DNA of 64,000 nt, from contig NZ_BMKC01000004.1 in the NCBI RefSeq assembly GCF_014643775.1, positions 62,001 through 126,000 on the forward strand, written 5' to 3'. A program made the translations under genes and the position numbers. The notes under the pieces were generated by a model. The model did no database searches. It was given only the letters and a program-made list of their open reading frames with translations, and was not told where the DNA came from. Shown piece after piece: positions 10,628 to 20,973 of the stretch (its first letter is position 1; each line of letters opens with the position of its first letter). The DNA comes from Arenimonas soli. GTDB lineage: Bacteria > Pseudomonadota > Gammaproteobacteria > Xanthomonadales > Xanthomonadaceae.

Positions 10628-10915
10628 TCAGCCGAGGATGGCGAGGATGTCGTCTTCCTTGACCACCAGGAACTCGGTGCCGTCGAGCTTGACTTCGGTG
10701 CCGGCGTACTTGCCGAACAGCACCTTGTCGCCGACCTTCACCGACGGGGTGCGGGTCGAGCCGTTGTCCAGCGCCTTGCCGGCGCCGACGGCGACCACTT
10801 CACCCTTGATCGGCTTTTCGGTGGCCGAGTCGGGGATGACGATGCCGCCAGCGGACATCTTTTCCTCTTCCATACGCTTGATGACCACGCGGTCGTAGAG
10901 CGGCTTGATGTTCAT
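10628..10915 (-). CDS. groES: co-chaperonin GroES (Hsp10)
   Basis: This 95-residue lid of the GroEL folding chamber contains '[15 protein letters not shown]', the mobile loop '[16 protein letters not shown]' and the C-terminal '[14 protein letters not shown]'. The frame extends 18 codons upstream, but the internal ATG matches the family start and leaves room for the promoter and CIRCE site. It is the first gene of groES-groL. Confidence 0.98.
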   Translation of the reverse strand: MNIKPLYDRVVIKRMEEEKMSAGGIVIPDSATEKPIKGEVVAVGAGKALDNGSTRTPSVKVGDKVLFGKYAGTEVKLDGTEFLVVKEDDILAILG

Positions 10916-10962
10916 GAGTGTCCTCGTTAGTCCTTTAGTTTCAACAACATGGGCCTGTGCTG

Positions 10963-10989
10963 TTAGCACTCGGCCCCAGTGAGTGCCAA
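10963..10989. promoter_or_regulatory. CIRCE operator (HrcA binding site)
   Basis: TTAGCACTC - 9 nt - GAGTGCCAA matches the CIRCE consensus TTAGCACTC-N9-GAGTGCTAA with one mismatch. It lies 48 nt upstream of the groES start. CIRCE is the HrcA repressor site controlling chaperonin operons, so HrcA control of groESL is predicted; hrcA itself is not in the window. Confidence 0.93.
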
Positions 10990-11057
10990 TGATACGCGCG
11001 CACCGGTTGCACCGGAAGCGCCGCGGCCCCGGTTAGATGGGGCCCTGGCCCGGCCTT

Positions 11058-11540
11058 TCAAGCCCCCCGGCGCAGCCCCCGCCACAGCTGGACCGCCAAG
11101 CAGGCCGCCAGCGCGACCAGCAGCAGGGGCAGGACCAGGTCGCCCAGGCCGAAGCGGACCAAAGCGCTTCCACCCTGCCAGGCCAGGGTGTCGATCCGCC
11201 CCCCGAAGACCAGGCTTTCGGCCAGGTCCAGGCCGGTCCAGGCCACCGCCCCCAGGGCGGACAGCAGGCCGGCGTGGCAGAGCCTGTCGCGGGGCAGGTC
11301 GAACACGGCCTGGGCCAGCACGAAGGCCCCTGCCGCCAGCAGCGCCAGCGAAAACAGCACCGCGGTCGATGACAGGGCGCCCAGGCCGGTCAGGCGCAGC
11401 CCGGCACCCGGCTCGGAAACCAGCTGCAGGCCCGCCCAAAGCGGCACGCCCGGAACCGGCGGCGCCGCCAGGTGCCCCTGCCATCGCAGGGCAAGGTCCA
11501 GCCCCCAGGTCGCCGCCAGAACCGCGCACCACTTCTTCAT
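11058..11540 (-). CDS. divergent LspA-like (signal peptidase II family) membrane protein
   Basis: This 160-residue protein has about four transmembrane helices and the length of lipoprotein signal peptidase II. The C-terminal part 'GLDLAESLVFGGRIDTLAW' then 'VRFGLGDLVLPLLL' aligns with the LspA catalytic region, where the two catalytic aspartates sit in VVDF and FNLAD. Here both aspartates remain (RID and GLGD), but the conserved asparagines of the GN.ID, RN.GAAF and FN.AD motifs are absent. It may be a specialised or inactive paralogue. The start is preceded by a G-rich Shine-Dalgarno. It is transcribed toward groES and divergent from the XRE gene. Confidence 0.6.
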   Translation of the reverse strand: MKKWCAVLAATWGLDLALRWQGHLAAPPVPGVPLWAGLQLVSEPGAGLRLTGLGALSSTAVLFSLALLAAGAFVLAQAVFDLPRDRLCHAGLLSALGAVAWTGLDLAESLVFGGRIDTLAWQGGSALVRFGLGDLVLPLLLVALAACLAVQLWRGLRRGA

Positions 11541-11885
11541 CCATCCCCCCCGGGAAGTGTTGCTTTCCAGGCCGTGCTTGGACCTACAATCGGACGGTGC
11601 CCGACGACCCGGCCGGACACGCCAAAAGCCCCGCACAACAAGGGCTTCGGCGTGACTAGAGCATGGCGAAGGGGTCCGGGGTCAACGCCCGGGACGGTGC
11701 CAAAAGCACCCACATCGGCGGCGTCCTGCTAAGCAGGGCTTACCGGCCACCCGGAAACTCCGGTGCCTGCCCACTTGCCGAGGGGGTGGTTAGGGCAGAT
11801 GCACCGGTTCCGGATAGTTGTGCTGACCTGGTTAGAAAAACCGGGCATCACGGATCCTTGCAGGGCATTTTTCGGGGAAACATCC
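11541..11885. other. 345-bp structured intergenic region without a convincing gene
   Basis: This lies between the LspA-like gene and the XRE regulator. It holds CCTGC-TAA-GCAGG (11725-11737) and a strong two-part hairpin at 11760-11807. One ATG at 11663 opens a frame that runs into the regulator gene in another frame; it has no recognisable protein and is rejected. I could not match it to 4.5S, 6S, tmRNA, RNase P RNA or a common riboswitch. Confidence 0.5.
11760..11807. promoter_or_regulatory. two-part stem-loop in the leader of the XRE gene
   Basis: The outer stem CCGGTGC/GCACCGG (7 bp) and inner stem TGCCC/GGGCA (5 bp) are separated by a small C/GAT internal loop. The structure ends 78 nt before the regulator start. 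No T-run follows, so it is not a simple terminator. It could be an RNA leader, small RNA or DNA operator. Confidence 0.4.
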
Positions 11886-12266
11886 ATGACACATCTATTC
11901 AATCGAATCAGGCAGGCGCGCCGGGGCGCGTCCTTGTCGCAGTCGGAGCTGGCGTTCGCGGTCGGCGTGGCCCGCAGCGCGGTGGCGCAGTGGGAACGCA
12001 AGGACGGCGCCCGGCCCACCACCGACAACATGGCCAAGATCGCCATGGCTACCGTGGTCAGCTTCGAATGGCTGGCCACCGGCCGTGGCAGCCGCTGGGT
12101 TGGCGGCGGCAGCGAGGACGATTCGCAGGAAACGCCGGCGATGCTGCTCAACTTTTATGCCCAGTGCGGGCTGGAAGAACGCCTGCTGGTGGCTTTCCGT
12201 TCCTTGCGCAACCCGGAACAGCAGCCGTTGGTCGATTTTGTCGAGGCCATGACCGCCCGGGCCTGA
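11886..12266 (+). CDS. XRE-family helix-turn-helix transcriptional regulator
   Basis: This 126-residue protein has an N-terminal lambda-repressor-like HTH at about residues 5-62: 'GASLSQSELAFAVGVARSAVAQW' covers the recognition helix region. It continues with 'DNMAKIAMATVVSFEWLATG', typical of phage-repressor-like XRE proteins that bind operator dyads. The C-terminal half is short and lacks a LexA/CI peptidase motif. A longer frame begins 41 codons upstream, but the chosen ATG has GGGGAAA before it and starts directly at the HTH. It lies 105 bp before dsbD on the same strand; the target genes are unknown. Confidence 0.85.
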   Translation: MTHLFNRIRQARRGASLSQSELAFAVGVARSAVAQWERKDGARPTTDNMAKIAMATVVSFEWLATGRGSRWVGGGSEDDSQETPAMLLNFYAQCGLEERLLVAFRSLRNPEQQPLVDFVEAMTARA

Positions 12267-12371
12267 GCGTTGCATGCGCGGCCTCGCCAGGGCCGCGAAC
12301 TTCCGGGGATACTGGCGGTCCGACAGGGGCGGCGCCCAGGCGTCCGCCCCACCGCCCGAACGAGATCCCGC

Positions 12372-14510
12372 ATGACCCGTTGGCTTCTGGCCTTGCTGGC
12401 CGCCCTGAGTTTCGCCCCCATGGCCCAGGCCGTGGACGAGGCCGACCTGCTGCCGATCGACGAGGCCTTCGCGCTGACCGCGACCGCCACCGAACGCGGC
12501 CGCATTCAGCTGCACTGGGAGATCGCCGACGGCTATTACCTCTACAAGCACCGCATGGGCGCCGAGGTGTTGTCCGCGGGCTTCAAGGTCAATCCGCTTG
12601 AACTGCCCGACGGCATTGCCTACACCGACGAGTTCTTCGGCGACGTCGAAACCTACCGCGACGCCGTCACCGGCGTCCTGACCGGCGCCGCGGCCGACGG
12701 CACCACCGTCGTCGAGCTCAAGGTGAAGTACCAGGGCTGCGCCGACCTGGGCGTGTGCTACCCGCCGCATGCCAAGACCCTGCGCGTGTCGCTGCCCGCC
12801 GCCGCGGCCCGGGCGGCACCGGCCGACGGCCTGGACCTGCTGGGCCCGCGCGGCAACGCCGTCTTCGGCGCCAGCACCGGCGGCACCGACGCCCTGCCGC
12901 TGCCCGAGGGAGAAGCCTTCCGCTTCGAAGCCATCGTCGACAGCGCCGACCAGCTGCTGCTGCGCTTCACGCCGGCGCCGGGCTATTACCTCTACCGCGA
13001 CCGCAGCGGCGTCGAAGTGCGCGGCGACGGCGTGTCGGCCGGCCCGATCGGCTGGCCACCGGCCACCTCGCATTTCGACGAACACTTCGGCGACGTCCAG
13101 GTTTATTTCGACACCGTGGACGCGCCGCTGCCACTGCGTCGCGAACACGCCGACGCGGTGGTGGTCACCGTGGTCGCCACCTTCCAGGGCTGCCAGACCG
13201 ACGGCATCTGCTACCCGCCGATGACCCGCGAAGTCACCCTGGACCTGCCCGCCGGCGGCCGCGTCGCGCTGGCGCCGGCGCCGGCCGGAACGGCCCCCGG
13301 CACCACGCCGGCCCTGTGGCTGGCCCTGCTGCTGGCCCTGGGCGGCGGCGTCATCCTCAATCTGATGCCCTGCGTGCTGCCGGTGCTGTCGCTCAAGGCG
13401 CTGTCGCTGGCCCAGGGCGGCGGCGACCGCCGCAAGGCCCGTTCGCAGGCGCTGTGGTACACGGCGGGCGTGCTGGCCAGCTTCGCCGCGGTCGGCGCCG
13501 CGGCGCTGGCGCTGCGCCAGGCCGGCCTGGCCCTGGGCTGGGGTTTCCAGCTGCAGCAGCCGGGCGTGATCACGGCGCTGGCGCTGGTGATGGTGGCCAT
13601 CGGCCTGTCGCTGTCGGGCGTGGTGGCCTTCGGCGCCACCCTGGCCGGCACCGGCCAGTCGCTGGCGCAAAAGTCCGGCCCGGCCGGCGACTTCTTCACC
13701 GGCGTGCTGGCGGTGGTGGTCGCCAGCCCGTGCACGGCGCCCTTCATGGGCTCGGCGCTGGCGTTTGCCTTCGCGGCCTCGCCGGCCGTCGCCATCGGCG
13801 TGTTCCTGGCGCTGGGCCTGGGCCTGGCCCTGCCCTTCCTGCTTATCGGCTTCGTGCCGGCGCTGGCGGCGCGGCTGCCCAAGCCCGGCGCCTGGATGGA
13901 AACCTTCAAGCACCTGCTGGCCTTCCCGATGTACCTCACCGCCGTGTGGCTGCTGTGGGTGCTGGCCAAGCAGCGCGGCGCCGACGCCATCGGCCTGGCC
14001 CTGGTCGGCGTGGTCGGCCTGGGCCTGGGCCTGTGGCTGTGGGAAAAGGCGCGCTGGAAGGGCGTGGCCGCCAAGACCCTGGCCGCGCTGGTCATCGCCC
14101 TGTCGCTGTGGCCGGTGGTGGCGGTGCAGCGCATGCCGGTACCCGTTCGGGCCGAGGCGTCCACCGACGGCGCCGTCGAATATTCCGCGCAGCGCCTGGA
14201 ACAGCTGCGCCGCGACGGCCGCGTGGTGTTCGTGAACATGACCGCCGACTGGTGCGTGAGCTGCAAGGCCAACGAACGCACCGTGCTGGGGCGGGACGCC
14301 TTCAAGGCCTCGCTTGAACGCGCCGGCGCGGTGTACATGAAGGGCGACTGGACCGACGTGGACCCGGAAATCACCGCCTTCCTGGAAACCCACAAGGCCG
14401 TCGGCGTGCCGCTGTACGTGGTCTATCCGCGCCAGGGCGAACCGCGCGTGCTGCCGACCATCCTGACCCAGGGCATCGTGGACGAGGCCCTGGCGGAGGC
14501 GGCGCGATGA
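12372..14510 (+). CDS. dsbD: thiol:disulfide interchange protein DsbD with duplicated alpha domain
   Basis: This 712-residue inner-membrane protein carries reducing power from cytosolic thioredoxin to periplasmic DsbC/TlpA-type proteins. After a signal peptide (about residues 1-20) come two alpha-type domains: Cys123/Cys129 (CADLGVC) and Cys274/Cys280 (CQTDGIC), each preceded by a 'GYYLY' segment. The usual protein has one such domain. The membrane domain carries Cys334 (MPCVLPVLS) and Cys454 (SPCTAPFMG). The C-terminal thioredoxin-like gamma domain has CVSC at 628-631. It is therefore about 120-150 residues longer than E. coli DsbD. The downstream thioredoxin overlaps its stop (ATGA) and is a likely client. 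Confidence 0.95.
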   Translation: MTRWLLALLAALSFAPMAQAVDEADLLPIDEAFALTATATERGRIQLHWEIADGYYLYKHRMGAEVLSAGFKVNPLELPDGIAYTDEFFGDVETYRDAVTGVLTGAAADGTTVVELKVKYQGCADLGVCYPPHAKTLRVSLPAAAARAAPADGLDLLGPRGNAVFGASTGGTDALPLPEGEAFRFEAIVDSADQLLLRFTPAPGYYLYRDRSGVEVRGDGVSAGPIGWPPATSHFDEHFGDVQVYFDTVDAPLPLRREHADAVVVTVVATFQGCQTDGICYPPMTREVTLDLPAGGRVALAPAPAGTAPGTTPALWLALLLALGGGVILNLMPCVLPVLSLKALSLAQGGGDRRKARSQALWYTAGVLASFAAVGAAALALRQAGLALGWGFQLQQPGVITALALVMVAIGLSLSGVVAFGATLAGTGQSLAQKSGPAGDFFTGVLAVVVASPCTAPFMGSALAFAFAASPAVAIGVFLALGLGLALPFLLIGFVPALAARLPKPGAWMETFKHLLAFPMYLTAVWLLWVLAKQRGADAIGLALVGVVGLGLGLWLWEKARWKGVAAKTLAALVIALSLWPVVAVQRMPVPVRAEASTDGAVEYSAQRLEQLRRDGRVVFVNMTADWCVSCKANERTVLGRDAFKASLERAGAVYMKGDWTDVDPEITAFLETHKAVGVPLYVVYPRQGEPRVLPTILTQGIVDEALAEAAR

Positions 14511-15061
14511 AGCGCGAGGCCGTCTTCACCTGGGGCGCGATCATGGTGCTGGGCGGGCTTTCGGCCTGGCTGGGCTGGTGGCTGGGCCAGCGGGCGCTGT
14601 GGCCGGAGGAAAAGCCCGCGCCGCCGGGCATGGTCATCACCGAGGTCGGCCAGGTGGCGCCGCCGCTGACCCTGCCGGACCTGCGCAGCGGCGGCCCGGT
14701 GGCCGTCACCGGCCCGGGCCGGACCCGCCTGATCAACTACTGGGCCAGCTGGTGCGGCCCCTGCCGCAAGGAAATGCCGGTGCTGGACGCCTTCTCCCGG
14801 CAACAGGGCGGCAACGGCATCAAGGTGATGGGCATCGCCCTGGAAAGCCGCGACGAAGCCCTGGCCTTCATCGAGGACGTGCCCGTGGCGTTCCAGCTGC
14901 TGGTGGAAAACCCTGGACCCGGCGACAGCTCGGTGCAGCTGGGCAACCGGCGCGGCATCCTGCCCTACACGGTGCTTCTGGACGCCGAGGGCCGGCTGCT
15001 CAAGACCCACTACGGCGCCTTCCCCGACGCCGAATCGGTGCGCGAATGGGCGCGGGACTAG
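14507..15061 (+). CDS. TlpA/ResA-like membrane-anchored thioredoxin
   Basis: This 184-residue protein has an N-terminal membrane anchor (about residues 8-28) and a periplasmic thioredoxin-fold domain with the active site WCGPC in 'NYWASWCGPCRKEMPVL' and the cis-proline loop 'GILPYTVLLD'. TlpA/ResA proteins reduce disulfides, for example in apocytochrome c. Coupling to dsbD by an ATGA overlap indicates that DsbD keeps this protein reduced. The exact client is unknown; cytochrome c maturation is plausible. Confidence 0.92.
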   Translation: MKREAVFTWGAIMVLGGLSAWLGWWLGQRALWPEEKPAPPGMVITEVGQVAPPLTLPDLRSGGPVAVTGPGRTRLINYWASWCGPCRKEMPVLDAFSRQQGGNGIKVMGIALESRDEALAFIEDVPVAFQLLVENPGPGDSSVQLGNRRGILPYTVLLDAEGRLLKTHYGAFPDAESVREWARD

Positions 15062-15070
15062 GCGGGCCGG

Positions 15071-15088
15071 CCAGGCGCCGCCGCCTGG
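15071..15088 (+). terminator. possible terminator hairpin after the dsbD-tlpA pair
   Basis: CCAGGCG-ccgc-CGCCTGG forms a 7-bp stem ten bases after the thioredoxin stop. It lacks a U-tract, so this is tentative. Confidence 0.35.
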
Positions 15089-15195
15089 GCCAACGGAATT
15101 CAAACGCCCGTTAACATCCGCGAAGTCGCGGCGATCGTCTGGACAACCGCCCCGCCCTGCCCCCAGACTGTGCGTCCCCCGGGGGAAGGCGAGAC

Positions 15196-15630
15196 GTGGC
15201 GAACATCCTGGTACTGCATGGTCCCAACCTGAACCTGCTCGGCGAACGCGAGCCGGGCATCTATGGCCATGCGCGCCTGGACGACATCAATGCCCGCCTG
15301 GCCGCCCGCGCCGGCGAAGCCGGCCACCGGCTCGAGGCCTTCCAGTCCAACGCCGAACACGCGCTGGTGGACCGGGTGCAGGCCGCCCGCAACGACGGCA
15401 CCGCCTTCGTGCTGGTCAACCCGGCCGCCTTCACCCACACCTCGGTGGCCCTGCGCGACGCCCTGGCGGCGGCCGCCCTGCCCTTCATCGAGGTGCACCT
15501 GTCGAACCCGCATGCGCGCGAACCGTTCCGCCACACCAGCTATTTCACCGACCTGGCGGTCGGGCTGGTCAGCGGATTCGGCGCCGACAGCTACGCCTAC
15601 GCGCTTGAAGCCGCCATCGCGCGGCTCTGA
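15196..15630 (+). CDS. aroQ: type II 3-dehydroquinate dehydratase
   Basis: This 144-residue enzyme of the shikimate pathway converts 3-dehydroquinate to 3-dehydroshikimate in the cytosol, and normally forms a dodecamer. It shows the type II signature '[21 protein letters not shown]' in pieces, including the lid Arg and catalytic Tyr (GIYG). Also present are the substrate-binding '[13 protein letters not shown]' and '[14 protein letters not shown]' with the catalytic His. The start is GTG with GGAAGG upstream. It heads the aroQ-accB-accC-prmA series, the usual order in this family. Confidence 0.97.
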   Translation: MANILVLHGPNLNLLGEREPGIYGHARLDDINARLAARAGEAGHRLEAFQSNAEHALVDRVQAARNDGTAFVLVNPAAFTHTSVALRDALAAAALPFIEVHLSNPHAREPFRHTSYFTDLAVGLVSGFGADSYAYALEAAIARL

Positions 15631-15669
15631 GCCCACTCCCATCCACATCACCAACAAGACGAGGCCGTC

Positions 15670-16137
15670 ATGGACCTTCGCAAGATCAAGAAGCTGATCG
15701 ACCTGCTCGAGGAATCCAACCTCTCCGAGATCGAAATCAAGGAGGGCGAGGAATCGGTGCGCCTGGCACGTGCACCTGCGGGCGGCTACACCGTGATGTC
15801 GGCGCCCGCGCCGGCAGCCCACCACGCCGAGGCCCCGCGCCCGGCCGCCCCGGCCACGCTGTCGGCCGAAGCCGTAGGCAAGTCCACCAAGGACATCCCC
15901 GACGGCCATACGGTGCGCTCGCCCATGGTCGGCACCTATTACGAATCGCCCGCGCCCGACAAGCCGGCCTTCGTGAAGGTCGGCCAGCAGGTCAAGGCCG
16001 GCGAGACGCTGGGCATCATCGAAGCCATGAAGATGTTCAACCCGATCGAGGCCGACGTCTCGGGCACGGTGCGCGCGATCCTGGTCGAAAACGGCCAGCC
16101 GATCGAATTCGACGAGCCCATGTTCGTCATCAGCTGA
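15670..16137 (+). CDS. accB: biotin carboxyl carrier protein of acetyl-CoA carboxylase
   Basis: This 155-residue carrier subunit has an N-terminal helical segment, an Ala/Pro-rich linker (about residues 38-72) and a C-terminal biotinyl domain with the biotinylation lysine Lys121 in EAMKMFN. It shuttles carboxybiotin between AccC and AccAD in the first committed step of fatty-acid synthesis. It is followed 11 bp later by accC, the standard accBC operon. Confidence 0.98.
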   Translation: MDLRKIKKLIDLLEESNLSEIEIKEGEESVRLARAPAGGYTVMSAPAPAAHHAEAPRPAAPATLSAEAVGKSTKDIPDGHTVRSPMVGTYYESPAPDKPAFVKVGQQVKAGETLGIIEAMKMFNPIEADVSGTVRAILVENGQPIEFDEPMFVIS

Positions 16138-16148
16138 GGACCCGGCCC

Positions 16149-17516
<1,368 letters not shown>

Positions 17517-17527
17517 TCCCGGCCGCC

Positions 17528-18433
17528 ATGCCCTTCCTCGAACTCGCCCTGACCGTCCGCGCCGAGGACGAAGCCCGCGCCGAGAACGCGCTGTCGGACA
17601 TCGGCGCGCTGTCGGTCACCCTGCTCGACGCCGATGCCAGCACGCCCAACGAACGCGCGGTGCTCGAACCCGGCGTCGGCGAACAGCCCCTGTGGCCGCA
17701 GATCACCCTGCTGGCGCTGTTTCCCGGCGACACCGTGCCGGAACTGGTGCTGCACGCACTGGACGCCTTCGACAGCGGGCTCGACCTGGCCGGCGCACAG
17801 TTTCGCGAGGTCGCCGACCAGGACTGGGAACGCGCCTGGATGGACCAGTACGAACCGCTGGCCTTCGGCCGCCGCACCTGGATCGTGCCCTGGAACATGG
17901 ATGCGCCGGCGGAATCGGAAGGCGGCGCCATCGTGCGCCTCGACCCCGGCCTGGCCTTCGGTTCGGGCACGCACCCGACCACCGCCCTGTGCCTGGCCTG
18001 GCTCGATTCGCTCGACCTGGCCGGCAAGACGGTGCTCGATTTCGGCTGCGGCAGCGGCATCCTGGCCCTGGCTGCGCTGAAGCTGGGCGCCGACCGCGCC
18101 GTCGGCGTGGACAACGACCCGCAGGCCCTTTCCGCCACCGCCGACAACGCCGAACGCAACGGCGTCGGCGATCGGCTGGCCGTGTACGCGCCCGAAGACG
18201 AACCACCGGCGACGTATCCGGTGGTCGTCGCCAATATCCTGGCGGTGGCGCTCGACGCCCTGGCCGACACGCTGGCTGCCCGCGTGCAGCCCGACGGCGT
18301 GATCGCGCTGTCCGGCATCCTGCAGGGGCAGGAGACGGCGCTGCTGGAACGCTACGCCACCTGGTTCGACGACCTGCAAGCCGTGCAGGAAGGCGACTGG
18401 ATGCGCATCACCGGCCGCCGCCGCGCCGGCTGA
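17528..18433 (+). CDS. prmA: ribosomal protein L11 methyltransferase
   Basis: This 301-residue SAM-dependent enzyme trimethylates ribosomal protein L11. It has an N-terminal L11-recognition domain and a Rossmann-type methyltransferase domain with '[16 protein letters not shown]', SAM motif I '[20 protein letters not shown]' and '[11 protein letters not shown]'. It is 11 bp downstream of accC and probably co-transcribed; the accBC-prmA order is common in this family. Confidence 0.97.
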   Translation: MPFLELALTVRAEDEARAENALSDIGALSVTLLDADASTPNERAVLEPGVGEQPLWPQITLLALFPGDTVPELVLHALDAFDSGLDLAGAQFREVADQDWERAWMDQYEPLAFGRRTWIVPWNMDAPAESEGGAIVRLDPGLAFGSGTHPTTALCLAWLDSLDLAGKTVLDFGCGSGILALAALKLGADRAVGVDNDPQALSATADNAERNGVGDRLAVYAPEDEPPATYPVVVANILAVALDALADTLAARVQPDGVIALSGILQGQETALLERYATWFDDLQAVQEGDWMRITGRRRAG

Positions 18434-18438
18434 GCCGG

Positions 18439-18444
18439 TATCCT
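18439..18444 (+). promoter_or_regulatory. -10-like hexamer (TATCCT) 7 nt before the DUF3426 start
   Basis: TATCCT is followed by 7 nt and ATG, with no Shine-Dalgarno. This is the same geometry as several other genes here and suggests an internal leaderless promoter. No good -35 is visible. Confidence 0.3.
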
Positions 18445-18451
18445 TCGCACC

Positions 18452-18970
18452 ATGCCGCCCCGCCCCCCGCGTTTCGCCGTCCCCGAGGCCCCCGCACCCC
18501 GTACGCCGCGCCCGTGGGGATGGTGGGCGCTGGCCGTCGCGCTGGCGGCCGGACTGACCCTGCAGCTGATGCTGGCCGACCGCGCCCGCCTGGCCACCGA
18601 CCCGGGCTGGCGGCCCCGGCTGGAAAGTTTGTGCGGCCTGCTTGGCTGCGACCTGCCGGCCTGGCACGAGCCCGGCGCCTTCCGCGTGACCAGCCGCGAA
18701 GTCCGCCGGCATCCGCAGGACAACCGCGCCCTGCTCATCAGCACCAGCTTCCGCAACGACGCCCGCTGGGCCCAGCCCTGGCCGGTGATGGAAGTCGCAC
18801 TGCACGACATCGATGGCAATGCACTGGGCCTGCGCCGCTTCCAGCCGCACGAATACCTGGGCAGCCCACCGGCGACCGGACTGATCGCGCCGGGCCAGTC
18901 GGCCAGCGCCACGTTGGAAATACTCGACCCCGGCCAGCGGGCCGTGGCCTTTACGTTCGACTTCCACTGA
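18452..18970 (+). CDS. DUF3426-family membrane-anchored protein
   Basis: This 172-residue protein has a proline-rich N terminus, one transmembrane helix (about residues 24-42) and a C-terminal DUF3426 domain ('[20 protein letters not shown]', then 'QPHEYLG' and '[14 protein letters not shown]'), probably periplasmic with an FxxH-type beta sandwich. Related proteins between prmA and fis often begin with an MJ0042-type zinc ribbon. That ribbon is absent here, because prmA ends only 18 bp upstream. The function is unknown. Confidence 0.8.
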   Translation: MPPRPPRFAVPEAPAPRTPRPWGWWALAVALAAGLTLQLMLADRARLATDPGWRPRLESLCGLLGCDLPAWHEPGAFRVTSREVRRHPQDNRALLISTSFRNDARWAQPWPVMEVALHDIDGNALGLRRFQPHEYLGSPPATGLIAPGQSASATLEILDPGQRAVAFTFDFH

Positions 18971-19085
18971 CGTCGTACTAAAAGGCAGTCGCGACGTCAG
19001 CAGGTTTGACGTAGACTCCTCTCCCCCGTCGCCCGGCCGGCGGGTTCCGCACGGAAGCGGACAAGAACAGTGGAGCGCACCCGAA

Positions 19086-19367
19086 GTGAATGTCCCGACC
19101 GCCGCCAGAGCGGAAACCAACCAGACGACGCCCAGCGGCCATACGCCCCTGCGCGAGCACGTTTCCCGCTCGGTGCGCCGCTACCTGCACGACTTCAATG
19201 GCTGCGACCCCGACGACCTCTACGAAGTCGTTCTGCGCGAGATCGAACTGCCGCTGTTCGCCGAAGTGATGCGCCACTGCGAAGGCAACCAGAGCCGCGC
19301 CGCCGCCTGCCTGGGCATCAACCGCGCCACCCTGCGCAAGAAGCTCAAGGCCTACGGCCTGGCCTGA
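19086..19367 (+). CDS. fis: DNA-binding protein Fis
   Basis: This 93-residue nucleoid-associated protein has a C-terminal HTH: '[18 protein letters not shown]' followed by '[14 protein letters not shown]', the Fis signature. The N-terminal region contains the beta-hairpin and dimerisation helix. Fis bends DNA and activates rRNA and tRNA promoters in fast growth. In frame, only GTG gives the full family length, so GTG is chosen. It sits directly upstream of purH. Confidence 0.95.
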   Translation: MNVPTAARAETNQTTPSGHTPLREHVSRSVRRYLHDFNGCDPDDLYEVVLREIELPLFAEVMRHCEGNQSRAAACLGINRATLRKKLKAYGLA

Positions 19368-19373
19368 GGCCGG

Positions 19374-19379
19374 TATAAT
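19374..19379 (+). promoter_or_regulatory. -10 element (TATAAT) of the purH promoter
   Basis: A perfect TATAAT in the context GGTATAATCG lies between fis and purH. Transcription would start near 19386, leaving a leader of about 19 nt with a GAGGTG ribosome-binding site before the ATG at 19405. Confidence 0.65.
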
Positions 19380-19404
19380 CGCGGCCCTCCCCATGAGGTG
19401 CCCG

Positions 19405-20973
19405 ATGACTGCCGACCGCCAACCCGTCCGCCGCGCGCTGCTTTCCGTTTCCGACAAGACCGGCGTGGTCGAACTGGCCCGCGGCCTGCATGCGCTGGGC
19501 GTCGACCTGCTGTCCACCGGCGGCACCGCCAAGGCGCTGCGCGACGCCGGCCTGCCCGTAAGGGACGTCAGCGAGGTCACCGGCTTCCCGGAAATCATGG
19601 ACGGCCGGGTCAAGACCCTGCACCCGAAGATCCACGGCGGCCTGCTGGGCCGCGAAGGCGTGGACGACGCGGTGATGGCCGAACACGGCATCGCCCCGAT
19701 CGACCTGCTGGTGGTCAACCTCTACCCCTTCGTGCAGACGGTGTCGAAGCCGGGCTGCACGTATGACGACGCCATCGAGAACATCGACATCGGCGGCCCG
19801 GCCATGCTGCGCGCCACCGCCAAGAACCACGCCCGCACCAGCGTCGTGGTCGACCCGTCCGAATACGGCGCCCTGCTCGAAGCGCTGCAGGCCGGCGGCA
19901 CCACGCCCGCCATGCGCCGCGCCTGGGCGGCCAAGGCCTATGCGCACACGGCCGCCTACGACGGCCAGATCGCCCAATGGCTGTCGCCGCGCGCCGAAAA
20001 CCCCGATGAACCCGAAGCCTGGCCCAGGACCTTCCACGCCTCGCTGCAGCTGGCCTCGGCCCTGCGCTACGGCGAAAACCCGCACCAGCGCGGCGCGCTT
20101 TACCTCGAAGCCGGCGCCGGCGAAGGCATCGTCGCCACCGCGCGTTTCCTGCAGGGCAAGGAGCTGAGCTACAACAACCTGGCCGACGCCGATGCCGCGC
20201 TCGAATGCGTCAAGGCCTTCGACGCGCCGGCCTGCGTGATCGTCAAGCACGCCAATCCCTGCGGCGTCGCCGTCGCGGAAAACCTGATGGACGCTTACGA
20301 CCGCGCCTTCGCCGTCGACCCGACCTCGGCCTTCGGCGGCATCATCGCCTTCAACCGCGAGCTCGACGCCGCCACCGCCGCGGAAATCCTCAAGCGCCAG
20401 TTCGTCGAAGTGGTGATCGCGCCGTCCATCGCCGCCGACGCGCTGCCGGCTTTTGCGAAGAAACCCAATGTGCGCGTGCTTGCCTGCGGCGAGCTGCGCA
20501 CGGCCGGCGGCCTGGAATACAAGCGCATCGCCGGCGGCCTGCTGGTGCAGGACGCCGACACCGACGCACTGGGCGCCGCCGACCTGAAGATCGTGTCGAA
20601 AGTCGCGCCCTCGCAAGGCCAGCTGCGCGACCTGCTGTTCGCCTGGAAGGTGGCGATGTACGTCAAGTCCAACGCCATCGTGTACGCGAAGGACCTGCAG
20701 ACCGTCGGCATCGGCGCCGGCCAGATGAGCCGCGTGGTCAGCGCGAAGATCGCCGGCATCAAGGCCGAAGAAGCCGGCCTGGTGGTCCCGGGTTCGGTGA
20801 TGGCTTCCGATGCCTTCTTCCCCTTCCGCGACGGCATCGATGCCGCCGCCCAGGCCGGCATCGCCGCGGTCATCCAGCCGGGCGGCTCGATGCGCGACGC
20901 CGAAGTCATCGCCGCCGCCGACGAACATGGCATGGCCATGGTCTTCACCGGCCGCCGGCACTTCCGCCACTGA
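19405..20973 (+). CDS. purH: bifunctional AICAR transformylase / IMP cyclohydrolase
   Basis: This 522-residue enzyme catalyses the last two steps of IMP synthesis: formyl transfer to AICAR, then ring closure. The N-terminal IMP cyclohydrolase domain begins '[20 protein letters not shown]' and has '[16 protein letters not shown]'. The C-terminal AICARFT domain has '[14 protein letters not shown]' and '[13 protein letters not shown]'. An ATG at 19393 would add four residues; 19405 is preferred because GAGGTG sits just before it. The stop overlaps the next gene (TGATG). Confidence 0.98.
   Translation: MTADRQPVRRALLSVSDKTGVVELARGLHALGVDLLSTGGTAKALRDAGLPVRDVSEVTGFPEIMDGRVKTLHPKIHGGLLGREGVDDAVMAEHGIAPIDLLVVNLYPFVQTVSKPGCTYDDAIENIDIGGPAMLRATAKNHARTSVVVDPSEYGALLEALQAGGTTPAMRRAWAAKAYAHTAAYDGQIAQWLSPRAENPDEPEAWPRTFHASLQLASALRYGENPHQRGALYLEAGAGEGIVATARFLQGKELSYNNLADADAALECVKAFDAPACVIVKHANPCGVAVAENLMDAYDRAFAVDPTSAFGGIIAFNRELDAATAAEILKRQFVEVVIAPSIAADALPAFAKKPNVRVLACGELRTAGGLEYKRIAGGLLVQDADTDALGAADLKIVSKVAPSQGQLRDLLFAWKVAMYVKSNAIVYAKDLQTVGIGAGQMSRVVSAKIAGIKAEEAGLVVPGSVMASDAFFPFRDGIDAAAQAGIAAVIQPGGSMRDAEVIAAADEHGMAMVFTGRRHFRH

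Noticed and set aside
11663-12601. 312-codon plus-strand frame across the XRE gene and dsbD start
   Set aside because: It overlaps two well-supported genes in another frame and has no recognisable domain.
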